Below, piece after piece: positions 15,873 through 24,385 of a stretch of DNA of 28,766 nt. The stretch lies in assembly GCA_902479095.1 (NCBI GenBank), contig CABSNL010000024.1, positions 1 to 28,766 on the forward strand, read 5' to 3'. The DNA is from an uncultured Collinsella sp. (GTDB taxonomy: Bacteria; Actinomycetota; Coriobacteriia; Coriobacteriales; Coriobacteriaceae). Under the pieces are notes generated by a model, which saw nothing but the letters and a program-made list of their open reading frames with translations, was not told the DNA's origin and ran no database searches. Each line of letters begins with the position of its first letter. The stretch's first letter is position 1. The translations under genes were made by a program, and so were the position numbers.

Positions 15873-16784
15873 CTACAGGTTGTAGCAATATACGTGGAAA
15901 CAGAGGGTCCTGCCGTGGTCCTCGACCGATTGCGCCTCAAGGCGCACGCCACGGCAGACGAGTTCCTCTTCGTTATACATGGGCGTGACGCGATAGAGAA
16001 CATGGTTGCCCGTGTCGTGGATGTAGTTGAGAATCTGCTCTTCAAACGGTAGCATGCCCGTCTCGTTGAGATAGCGCGTGCCGGTGAGGAGATTCTTACG
16101 GTTGGCGTTTTCGCCGCAGAGCGACCAGGCGATAAGGTGGCAGCGGTTGTAGAGGCTCTGGCCCGGAATAAAGTCGTAGCGCTGCTGGCGCCAGCCGGCG
16201 GGGTGGATGCGCGAGATATCGCCGCGCTTGCCCTGGCCGAGCGATTCGGGGCCTACGCAGGCGAGCGCTTTGCGGGTGCGGCCCAAACTGTCGAGCTTGG
16301 AGAACTTCTTAAAGCAACCCTCTTCTGTAGCGCGCTCGTATTCATCGAGCGTGAATGATGGTGTGCCGAGCGGGTGCGTGCTGTCGGCGCGAAGGGCAAC
16401 GTAGGGGTTGCCGGCGTAGTCGGGAATGCTGCTGAGATAAACACCGCGGGCGCGGTTGAGGTCGGGGTTTTCGACCTCGTCGATGGGGGTGGCGGCGCTG
16501 CCTGTGGAAGTGTCGTCACCGGTGTCAATTGCGGCGGATTCAGAGCCATCGTCGGAGTCCTCGGAGCTGGCTGTTCCCGATTCGAGCCGGGCGACCAGGT
16601 CTGCCTCGTTGCCGGTGCGCTTGGGACTCTCGTTTTGCTTCTCGGCCAGAGCTACCGCCTGTTCATCGCTTTGCGGCGACAGCAGCTTGGGAGCTCCGTC
16701 GAGCGATCCCGTAAACAGCGCAAACCCCAGCACCACGGCGGTGCCGATGGAAAGGACTTGCTTGTAGGCGGACTTGCGCGACAT
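15873..16784 (-). CDS. Secreted or membrane-anchored DNA/RNA non-specific endonuclease
   Basis: A 303-residue extracellular nuclease candidate. Residues 7-30 form an N-terminal signal or anchor (YKQVLSIGTAVVLGFALF). Residues 40-105 are an acidic Ser/Asp/Gly linker. The C-terminal half resembles the EndA/Spd-type beta-beta-alpha-metal nuclease domain: RYDFIPGQSLYNRCHLIAWSL with candidate catalytic H216, then the metal-ligand Asn in NRKNLLTGTRYLNETGM. The usual D-R-G-H is N-R-C-H here. Later residues (GNHVLYRVTPMY, EELVCRGVRLEAQS) fit the remaining core strands. It may digest extracellular DNA for nutrients or competition; monocistronic. Confidence 0.8.
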   Translation of the reverse strand: MSRKSAYKQVLSIGTAVVLGFALFTGSLDGAPKLLSPQSDEQAVALAEKQNESPKRTGNEADLVARLESGTASSEDSDDGSESAAIDTGDDTSTGSAATPIDEVENPDLNRARGVYLSSIPDYAGNPYVALRADSTHPLGTPSFTLDEYERATEEGCFKKFSKLDSLGRTRKALACVGPESLGQGKRGDISRIHPAGWRQQRYDFIPGQSLYNRCHLIAWSLCGENANRKNLLTGTRYLNETGMLPFEEQILNYIHDTGNHVLYRVTPMYNEEELVCRGVRLEAQSVEDHGRTLCFHVYCYNL

Positions 16785-16935
16785 TGAGGCTCCTAGATGG
16801 ACGGTTGGGAATCTACCAGTCTAGCAGGAGCCGCCGAGGGTCGTTCTATCGAACAAATACTCAAGATTTGGGATAGACGCTACAGATTCATTTGTCTCAT
16901 ATGGAGCTGCGGCAGTTGTTGATGTGGGGCTATTC

Positions 16936-16989
16936 GGCGTTTCCCCAGATAAAACCTGCCAAAATAAGCCTGTCCCTTTTTGGCAGGTT
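16936..16989 (+). repeat. Dispersed hairpin repeat, copy R1
   Basis: This 54-bp copy differs from the reverse complement of R3 (22161-22214) at only two positions. The arms AACCTGCCAAAA and TTTTGGCAGGTT form a 12-bp stem; the loop carries CCTGTCCC. A leader, TTTCCCCAGATAA, precedes the stem in all full copies. Read on the minus strand the stem is followed by TTTTATCT, so it could terminate transcription in that direction. Confidence 0.9.
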
Positions 16990-17060
16990 AATCGTGAGTT
17001 ATTTCACCGCAGCTTAAGGTACGGTTGGGATGTGCGCACTTTAAAGAGAGGAACCCATGA

Positions 17061-17186
17061 TTAGAGAGGTCGCGTTCGTCTCTCTAAATGTCTCTCTAAA
17101 TGTCTCTCTAAAATAAGATGCTTATCTCTCTAAAGTTAGAGAGATAAGCTATACTTTAGAGAGATAAATCTATCGTTTTAGAGAGA
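17061..17186 (+). promoter_or_regulatory. Array of TCTCTCTAAA operator half-sites with -10 box
   Basis: Direct sites TCTCTCTAAA lie at 17079, 17091 and 17103 (12-bp period) and at 17125. Inverted sites (TTAGAGAGA type) lie at 17061 (short), 17136, 17155 and 17177. The sites at 17125 and 17136 form a perfect 13-bp inverted repeat (17121-17133 and 17136-17148) with a 2-bp centre. A TATACT box (17150-17155) sits between inverted sites, and the last site overlaps the ribosome-binding region just before the ATG at 17191. The pattern strongly suggests cooperative autorepression by the downstream regulator. Confidence 0.85.
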
Positions 17187-17190
17187 CGGA

Positions 17191-18891
17191 ATGCCAATGC
17201 TGCTGGATGAACCTCTTGGCCTTATTGTTGAGCGCCTTCGCAGGCGGGGGACTGATGACGCATCGGTAGAAGTTAAAGCCTGCACGAATAAATTGAGCGC
17301 AGACGTATGGGAGACAGTGAGCGCTTTTGCGAACACTGCGGGTGGGCTCATTATTTTGGGCCTGAACGAAGCCGAAGGATTTGTTCCTTCGGCTAACTTT
17401 GCTATCGATAGGGTGCGCGATCAGTTTGTTTCGGGTATCGGAGACGGAGGCTCAGCGGCAGTGGTGACCCATGCGCCGCGGTACGAGCTTGATCGAGGCG
17501 AGGTCGACGGGCTCCAGGTGCTTCTGGTGCGCATCTTTGAACTTGAGCTTAAAGCGAAGCCTTGCTATATCGGCGCGCGCGGCGTGCAGAACGGTAGCTA
17601 CAAGCGCGTGGATGATAAAGATATCAAGATGTCACCCGCTGAGCTATATGAGCTGCAGAGTGCGTTGCTTCCGAGCGATGCAGACGGCACGGTGGTTTCG
17701 GAGGCAACGGTCGAGGATTTGGATCCAGATGTCGTGCGGTCTATTATCGCAAATCGCCGGCTGCAGACCCCGCGCGTTTTGCGCGGGGCCGATACGCTGG
17801 AAAAGCAGCTGGTCAGACTCAATATCACTACAAAGGATGGTGCCGTGAAGCTCGCGGGGCTTCTGTCGGCGGGAATTTACCCCCAGCAGTTCTATCCCAA
17901 ACTGATGATCGATGTCGCCGTTCATTCCGATGTGGAAAAATCTGCACCCGGGCAACCCCGGTTTATTGACCGCCAGTTGTGCGATGGCCCGATTCCGGCT
18001 TGCATCGAAGATGCCCTTGCCGCGATTGGACGAAACTTGCGCAAAGCGACGATAGTGCAAGGCGCTGGCAGAAGGGAGGATTGGGAAGTTCCCCAGGAGG
18101 TTTTGCGCGAGGCCTTGGCAAATGCCTGCATCCATCGAGAATATTCGCCCATGTTTGTGGGGCAGGCCGTGAGTGTCGATATCTATCCAGACAGAATAGA
18201 GATCAAAAACCCTGGCGGGCTTTGGGGCGGAAAGACGGTGGACAATCTTGCAGACGGGGAATCGCGCTGCCGAAACCCAAAGCTCATGAGCCTAATGGGG
18301 GCGACGCCGTTAGAGCATGCCGAGGGGGCCGTTGCGGAAAGCCAGGGATCTGGTATCCCGGCTATGATTCGCGAGATGGAGTCTCGTTCGCTTGGCAGGC
18401 CGATATTTATCGTTAAGGCTGATTCGTTTACGGTGCTGCTTTCCCGGCACGGGGCGGAGCTTGCTGAAAACCGCACGTGGATTCAGAGCCATGTGGGCGC
18501 CGAGCTGACGGATCGCGAAGAAACATTGCTCATGTTTATGCGGGAGCATGGGTGCGTATGCGATGTTCAAAAAATACGAGAGGCCCTGAAGTGGGATTCG
18601 GATGACATTCGTCTGATTTGCGGGGACCTTGTCGATAAACATGTCCTGTCAAAATGTGGCAAAGACACGTTTGAGATTATCGATATGAGCAGAGAACCGT
18701 CAGCTTCGACAGCGGATAGGATCCTGGAGGCTCTCAGCGCCGAAGTGGATATGACGGCGCGAGAAATAGCGGTTGCATCGGGGGTCAAAATTTCGTCCGT
18801 CCGCTACCATCTGCCAAAAATGGCGGATAAAGGGCTCATCGAAGTAATGGGTTCATCGACGAGCCGCAACCGCCGCTATCGGAAGAAGTAG
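17191..18891 (+). CDS. AlbA_2 / HATPase_c_4 putative transcriptional regulator
   Basis: A 566-residue protein of the family with an N-terminal AlbA_2 (Schlafen-like) nucleic-acid-binding domain (about 10-150; VEVKACTNKLSADVWETVSAFANTAGGLIILGLNE). A HATPase_c_4 region follows near 290-410 (VLREALANACIHREY, then IEIKNPGGLWGG). The C-terminus has two winged-helix-like segments (about 440-490 and 510-560; MTAREIAVASGVKISSVRYHLPKMADKGLIEV). Such proteins act as DNA-binding regulators, some in phage or defence contexts. It is preceded by the half-site array and flanked by direct copies R1 and R2 of the dispersed repeat. The start has only a weak ribosome site, overlapped by an operator. Confidence 0.85.
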   Translation: MPMLLDEPLGLIVERLRRRGTDDASVEVKACTNKLSADVWETVSAFANTAGGLIILGLNEAEGFVPSANFAIDRVRDQFVSGIGDGGSAAVVTHAPRYELDRGEVDGLQVLLVRIFELELKAKPCYIGARGVQNGSYKRVDDKDIKMSPAELYELQSALLPSDADGTVVSEATVEDLDPDVVRSIIANRRLQTPRVLRGADTLEKQLVRLNITTKDGAVKLAGLLSAGIYPQQFYPKLMIDVAVHSDVEKSAPGQPRFIDRQLCDGPIPACIEDALAAIGRNLRKATIVQGAGRREDWEVPQEVLREALANACIHREYSPMFVGQAVSVDIYPDRIEIKNPGGLWGGKTVDNLADGESRCRNPKLMSLMGATPLEHAEGAVAESQGSGIPAMIREMESRSLGRPIFIVKADSFTVLLSRHGAELAENRTWIQSHVGAELTDREETLLMFMREHGCVCDVQKIREALKWDSDDIRLICGDLVDKHVLSKCGKDTFEIIDMSREPSASTADRILEALSAEVDMTAREIAVASGVKISSVRYHLPKMADKGLIEVMGSSTSRNRRYRKK

Positions 18892-18900
18892 ATGCAGCCG

Positions 18901-18951
18901 AGTCGCCCCTCTTGTGTCTCTCGAAGTTAGATGGGTGCTAGGGGGGCGACT
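18901..18951 (+). repeat. Inverted repeat downstream of regulator gene
   Basis: AGTCGCCCC (18901-18909) pairs perfectly with GGGGCGACT (18943-18951) across a 33-nt loop, beginning 10 nt after the stop codon. It lacks a T tract, so it is at most a weak terminator. Confidence 0.5.
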
Positions 18952-18962
18952 GCCTCGCGATA

Positions 18963-19011
18963 TTTCCCCAGATAAAACCTGCCAAAACAAACCTGTCCCT
19001 TTTTGGCAGGT
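18963..19011 (+). repeat. Dispersed hairpin repeat, copy R2
   Basis: Same leader TTTCCCCAGATAA and AACCTGCCAAAA/TTTTTGGCAGGT stem as R1, in the same orientation. On the minus strand the stem plus TTTTATCT could act as terminator for larE transcripts coming from the right. Confidence 0.9.
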
Positions 19012-19039
19012 CAGTTAACGCAGTGCAGGTTGAGCATAT

Positions 19040-19187
19040 GCGAGCGAGCGGGCTCCGGGTGCGGCAAGGTGACGTGAAACAAGCGGGCGCTGACCTTTTG
19101 GTCGCGCCCGTGAAGTTGAACGTCAGATTGCCGTGCCCGGAGCCCGTGCAGCGCCGAGCAGTTGCGCCGTTTGTAAAACGGCGCAAC
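19040..19187 (+). ncRNA. Structured repeat element, copy A
   Basis: The predicted fold on the plus strand has five parts. They are GCGAGCGAGC (19040-19049), a 19-bp outer helix (19049-19067 with 19128-19146; only two changes from Watson-Crick, U-G and G-U), a TGACGT/ACGTCA middle helix (19070-19075 with 19120-19125), a GAAA/GA internal loop, and an inner hairpin CGGGCGC-U-GACC-TTTT-GGTC-GCGCCCG. After a CGCAGCG-like linker comes a perfect 12-bp hairpin (19161-19172 with 19176-19187) ending right at the larE stop codon. The copy at 28546 shares the loops while its outer helix has different but still paired bases. It may be the Collinsella-1 type of RNA motif or a mobile repeat; I could not check. 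Confidence 0.7.
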
Positions 19188-20066
19188 CTACAGGTTCATG
19201 TTGCCGTGGATGTAGGGGGTGACCTCAGGGGAGATATGGTCGCAGCCCAGCTCGCGCAGCGCGGACTCGATAACGGCGGGCAGCGGGGTCTTGCCCTTGT
19301 CGTCGATGGCGGCACCGCCGAGGGCGGCAATCTTGGCAACATCTGCGGGTGCGGCCTCGATATGCATGCAGCCGCTGATCAAGCGCGCGCGTACCTGTGC
19401 CAGATCAAGATCGTGCAGGTAATCCTCGCAGGCGCGGATTAAATCGACCTTCTCGCGCGTAAGCTCCTCGCCCGTGGGAACGCGCGTGGCAAGACATGCT
19501 CCCGCCGGCAGGTTCCAAACGGGATAGCCCCATGCGCGCAGCAGCTCGCGCTCTTCGTCCTTGGTAAAGCCGACCTCCATAAGGGGTGAGCGTACGCCGA
19601 GCTCTTCTGCCGCACGCATGCCGGGGCGGTAGTCACCGCGATCGCTTGCATTGCTGCCATCGATGACGGTGGGAAAGCCGAGCGACTTGGCGTGGTTGAC
19701 GATGGCGGTAAAGCCGGCGTGCTTGCAGTGGTAGCAGCGATTGGCATCGTTGCAGGCTACCTGGGGGAGCTGCAGCTGATCGACCGAAAGATTGAGCACG
19801 GGGAGCTTAAAATGCGGCCCCTCATTGGCCTGTCCATCAACGGACTGCTCAAACGAAGCCTGTTCGGGCGTGCCGATGAGCGGCGTGGTGAGATGGACGA
19901 GGAGGGTATTGGTAGGCATGATGCGGGCGCAGACCGCGGCCAAAAAGCTGCTGTCGACACCACCGGAAAAGCCGATGGCGACGCGTCCGTATGCCAAAAG
20001 CAGCTGCTCGAGTGCTGCGAGTTTGTCCTGAAGCTCCTCTGCGGGTGCGGCGGTGTCTGAAAGCAT
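19188..20066 (-). CDS. larE: ATP-dependent sacrificial sulfur transferase LarE
   Basis: A 292-residue PP-loop enzyme. LarE adenylates a carboxylate of pyridinium dicarboxylate mononucleotide and gives up a sulfur to make the nickel-pincer cofactor of lactate racemase and related enzymes. The PP-loop is SGGVDSS at 34-40. C111 and C114 lie in RCYHCK, and C191 in PAGACLATR matches the sulfur-donor position of the sacrificial type. Length is typical. No larA, larB or larC is present in the window, so the partner genes are elsewhere. A good promoter lies at 20101-20128. The 3' end abuts the structured element at 19040-19187. Confidence 0.92.
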   Translation of the reverse strand: MLSDTAAPAEELQDKLAALEQLLLAYGRVAIGFSGGVDSSFLAAVCARIMPTNTLLVHLTTPLIGTPEQASFEQSVDGQANEGPHFKLPVLNLSVDQLQLPQVACNDANRCYHCKHAGFTAIVNHAKSLGFPTVIDGSNASDRGDYRPGMRAAEELGVRSPLMEVGFTKDEERELLRAWGYPVWNLPAGACLATRVPTGEELTREKVDLIRACEDYLHDLDLAQVRARLISGCMHIEAAPADVAKIAALGGAAIDDKGKTPLPAVIESALRELGCDHISPEVTPYIHGNMNL

Positions 20067-20088
20067 GAAAGTTCCTTACAGTTATTAA

Positions 20089-20128
20089 AGCTCGGATGAA
20101 ACTATAATCCCACCGAGCTGCTTGTCAT
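20089..20128 (-). promoter_or_regulatory. larE promoter with inverted repeat around the -10
   Basis: On the minus strand ATGACA (20123-20128), 16 nt, TATAGT (20101-20106). An inverted repeat AGCTCGG (20089-20095) / CCGAGCT (20113-20119) with a 17-bp centre straddles the -10 box and is an operator candidate. Confidence 0.55.
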
Positions 20129-20234
20129 AAGACTTCCAGCTATGTAACGAAAGTGCAATATGCTATATACGTTATATACAAGCTTGTAAAGTGCGGTAGA
20201 GTGGCAGTAATGCAATCCGGCGAGGGGGACCGAT

Positions 20235-20885
20235 ATGGTCAAGGCTGTTATTTTTGACATGGATGGAACGCTGGTCGATACCGAGCGTTTGGGGATTAGG
20301 GCCTGGAAGGCAGGCGCCGCTGAGCTGGGGCTCGCGATTGATGATGCGCTGATCCATCAGTTTATCGGTCGCACGCTACCCGATGTCATGGACATCCTCG
20401 ATAAGCATTACGGCAGCCACGAGACCGCCGAGGCGATCTATGTCCGCCACAAGGAGATTCGCGACGAGATGGTCAAGACCGATCTGGAGCTTAAGGCCGG
20501 CGCCGCCGAGTGTCTAGACGAGCTGCTGGCGGCGGGCTATCACGTGGGCCTTGCGACGTCGTCGCGCCACGTTACCGCCGAGCGCAACCTTAAATCATTC
20601 GGTCTCTTTGACAAGTTTGAAACGGTGACCTGCGGCGAGGACGTCGTGCACGGCAAGCCCGACCCCGAGATGTATCTGCTCGCCTGCGAGCGCGCGGGCT
20701 TTACTCCCGAGGAATGTGCCGTGGTCGAGGATTCGCGCAACGGCTGCGTCTCGGGCATCACGGCCGGATGCCATGTCTTTGCCGTCCCCGATATCGTGCC
20801 GCTGCCGCAGGACGTGGTGGATGGCTGCGAGGCCGTGCTCGATACGTTGTTCGATCTGGCGGCGGCAGTCAAGGCCGTGCGCTAG
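20235..20885 (+). CDS. HAD-superfamily phosphatase/phosphoglucomutase-like
   Basis: A 216-residue haloacid dehalogenase-type hydrolase. Motif I DMDGTLVDTE gives the nucleophile D8 and acid/base D10. Motif II is the TSS near residue 97, motif III the Lys in HGKPDPEMY near 136, and motif IV VVEDSRNG near 160. A helical cap lies between motifs I and II, and the layout is of the beta-phosphoglucomutase branch (sugar phosphatase or mutase). GAGGGGG lies upstream of the ATG. It is divergent from larE and ends at a strong bidirectional terminator. Substrate is not determined. Confidence 0.88.
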   Translation: MVKAVIFDMDGTLVDTERLGIRAWKAGAAELGLAIDDALIHQFIGRTLPDVMDILDKHYGSHETAEAIYVRHKEIRDEMVKTDLELKAGAAECLDELLAAGYHVGLATSSRHVTAERNLKSFGLFDKFETVTCGEDVVHGKPDPEMYLLACERAGFTPEECAVVEDSRNGCVSGITAGCHVFAVPDIVPLPQDVVDGCEAVLDTLFDLAAAVKAVR

Positions 20886-20923
20886 ACAATTGCGGTGTTG
20901 AAACGAGCGATTGCTCACGTTTG

Positions 20924-20973
20924 CGCTCAAGCAAAAGGGGCCCGGCAATGGTCGGGCCCCTTTTGCTTGAGCG
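20924..20973. terminator. Bidirectional terminator, 21-bp perfect stem
   Basis: The arms 20924-20944 and 20953-20973 are perfectly complementary. An A-run on one side and a T-run on the other (CAAAAGG / CCTTTTG) allow use on both strands. It separates the convergent HAD and LacI-family genes. Confidence 0.85.
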
Positions 20974-20998
20974 GCGACTTAGCATACTTGCGTGCGTG

Positions 20999-22111
20999 CT
21001 ATAGATACGCACCGAGGTTGATGGCCGTGGCGTCGGTCTGGCTGCTTGCCTGGGTGCTGGCGCGTTCCAGCAGGAACGGCCGCACGAGTTCTTGGCGGTT
21101 GATGTCCTCGATGGCCGTGACCGCGGTGACGGTGCGCGCGGCAGAGCCGATGTGGACGTGCTTGGTCTTTGCCGGGGCCTTGTTCTCGATTTGCTCCATG
21201 AGCAATTGAACGCCCTTGCGGCCAATCTCGTAGCCCGGGGGCGCTACCGTAGTGAGCGGGACCGATCCACTCCAAGCGAGCGGGTTGCCATCGCAGCCTG
21301 CTACGCGTACTTGCCCGGGGACAGAGATGCCCTTGTCGACCAGCGCCGAGATAACGCCCGAGGCCAACACGTCGGTCAGGCCGACGACAAAATCGGGGCG
21401 TTCGTTCGCGGGGCGCTCGGCGATTTGGGCACCGATGCCGTAGCCGTCGGCAGCGGTATTCCATTCGCCAGCGTCGATGACTTCGATCTTGATATCGGGG
21501 TGCAGGGCGAGGGCCTTGTGAATGCCAAGCACGCGTAGGGTGAGCTGCATAAATGCTGCTCGGCCGACGACGACAATATGGTGTGCGCCGCGGGCGATGG
21601 CGAGCTCGGCAATGATGCGACCTTGGGCCTCGTTGTCGGCCGCTACGTAGTAGCCGGGCTCGGAACAGTGGATGTCCAGATGGACGATCGGCACGGGCAT
21701 TTTAGTCATGGCCGGATGCCAGTCGGGGGACGCCATGGGCTGAACCATGACGCCGGACATCTGCGTGCCCATAAAGTAGCGCAGGTAATGGTCCTCGAGA
21801 ATATCGTCGTTATCGGCGTTGGCGATGAGCAAGTCGTAGCCGTGCTTGCGGGCCTCGTTGTGGGCGCCGCTGGCGATTTGGAGCGAAAAGCCGTGATCGA
21901 GACGGGGGAGCACCAGGCCAAAGGACTTGGTGGCGCCGCCCGCGAGCTGACGGGCGCTTTGGTTGGGCAGGTAGCCAAGGCGATTGATGGTCTCGTTGAT
22001 GAGCTTGAGGGTCTCGGGGCGCAGCTTTTCGGGGTGGTTGAGCGCGTTGGAAACCGTGCCCAACGAAACCCCGGCCTCTCGCGCGACGTCGCTGATTTTT
22101 ACCTTTGCCAT
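20999..22111 (-). CDS. LacI-family transcriptional regulator
   Basis: A 370-residue repressor-type regulator. The N-terminal helix-turn-helix is ISDVAREAGVSLGTVSNALNHPEKLRPETLKLI (about residues 5-38), followed by the hinge-helix region (YLPNQSARQLAGGATKSFGLVLP). The rest is a periplasmic-binding-protein-like effector domain (SGVMVQPM near 120, VGLTDVLASGVISALVDKGISVPG near 260) that usually binds a sugar. The C-terminus has a Ser/Thr/Gln-rich tail of about 20 residues. I chose the start at 22111 with AAAGGGG upstream. The much longer open frame that continues into the glmS antisense is not coding. The regulon is unknown; glmS is the divergent neighbour. Confidence 0.92.
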   Translation of the reverse strand: MAKVKISDVAREAGVSLGTVSNALNHPEKLRPETLKLINETINRLGYLPNQSARQLAGGATKSFGLVLPRLDHGFSLQIASGAHNEARKHGYDLLIANADNDDILEDHYLRYFMGTQMSGVMVQPMASPDWHPAMTKMPVPIVHLDIHCSEPGYYVAADNEAQGRIIAELAIARGAHHIVVVGRAAFMQLTLRVLGIHKALALHPDIKIEVIDAGEWNTAADGYGIGAQIAERPANERPDFVVGLTDVLASGVISALVDKGISVPGQVRVAGCDGNPLAWSGSVPLTTVAPPGYEIGRKGVQLLMEQIENKAPAKTKHVHIGSAARTVTAVTAIEDINRQELVRPFLLERASTQASSQTDATAINLGAYL

Positions 22112-22160
22112 AGCGGCCCCTTTGATGCGTTTCAAGTACAAGCCAGATTGTAGCATCCCA

Positions 22161-22214
22161 AACCTACCAAAAAGGGACAGGTTTATTTTGGCAGGTTTTA
22201 TCTGGGGAAACGCC
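22161..22214 (-). repeat. Dispersed hairpin repeat, copy R3
   Basis: Inverted relative to R1, R2 and R4, full length and almost identical to R1. One stem pair is G-U instead of G-C (AACCTACC on the plus strand). It lies in the LacI-glmS divergent gap. Confidence 0.9.
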
Positions 22215-22226
22215 GTTGCTAGCGCG

Positions 22227-22261
22227 ACCACCACGAAGGTGCCTGTCCCCATTGTGGTGGT
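22227..22261 (+). repeat. Second hairpin repeat type (ACCACCAC stem)
   Basis: ACCACCAC (22227-22234) pairs perfectly with GTGGTGGT (22254-22261). The loop contains GCCTGTCCCC, which matches the GCCTGTCCC loop of R1. It begins 12 nt after R3. Confidence 0.6.
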
Positions 22262-22289
22262 TTGGACCGGCTGGACGTGTGTGCATCGG

Positions 22290-22349
22290 GTGGTATCTAA
22301 GTTGAGATACCACTTCTGGTATATCAGCTTGCGTTTGCGTGAGTACAAT
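22290..22349 (+). promoter_or_regulatory. glmS upstream region: inverted repeat and -10 box
   Basis: GTGGTATCT-AAGTTG-AGATACCAC (22290-22298 and 22305-22313) is a perfect 9-bp inverted repeat, followed by a further TGGTATATC half-copy at 22318. TACAAT (22344-22349) is a probable -10 box. The leader to the ATG is 74 nt. The repeat may be an operator of a GntR- or LacI-type regulator. Confidence 0.45.
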
Positions 22350-22423
22350 ACTCGAACGTTATACGTCTCAGCGCCCCCTGTGCGTGGACGTCTTGCAGTC
22401 ACGCGAACGAAGGGATTTATCCT

Positions 22424-24271
<1,848 letters not shown>

Positions 24272-24274
24272 TTG

Positions 24275-24288
24275 GTTCCGCCGTTCTA
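24275..24288 (-). repeat. 14-nt remnant of structured element terminal hairpin
   Basis: GTTCCGCCGTTCTA right after the glmS stop codon is identical to 12369-12382, the end of structured element copy C, in the same orientation. The matching second arm is absent, so it could be a truncated remnant. The match is short and could be chance. Confidence 0.35.
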
Positions 24289-24294
24289 GCGACT

Positions 24295-24329
24295 AAGGCC
24301 CGGCTCCGCATTTGACGGAGCCGGGCCTT
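24295..24329 (+). terminator. Terminator after glmS
   Basis: AAGGCCCGGCTCCG pairs with CGGAGCCGGGCCTT (14 bp, 7-nt loop), followed by a weak GTTGC tail. Confidence 0.75.
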
Positions 24330-24341
24330 GTTGCATTTGCA

Positions 24342-24385
24342 CAGATAAAACCTGCCAAAATGAACCTGTCCTTTTTTGGTAGGTT
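24342..24385 (+). repeat. Dispersed hairpin repeat, copy R4
   Basis: CAGATAAAACCTGCC...GGTAGGTT, lacking the TTTCCC part of the leader. It supplies two bases of the stop codon of the minus-strand GntR gene. In that direction the hairpin plus TTTTATCT looks like that gene's terminator. Confidence 0.85.

Noticed and set aside
15789..16052. Plus-strand ORF of 87 codons with a GGAGG-like site, opposite the nuclease 3' end
   Set aside because: Most of it mirrors the nuclease coding strand and it has no recognisable domain; the spacing to GGAGG is long.
16866..17190. CRISPR array, suggested by regular repeats upstream of the AlbA_2 gene
   Set aside because: The repeats are 9-10 bp in both orientations with 2-3 bp or irregular spacers, which fits operators and not CRISPR repeats with unique spacers.
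22368..22423. glmS ribozyme, suggested by AGCGCC in the leader
   Set aside because: Only about 55 nt remain to the start codon, far less than the ribozyme core needs, and its conserved pseudoknot sequences are absent.
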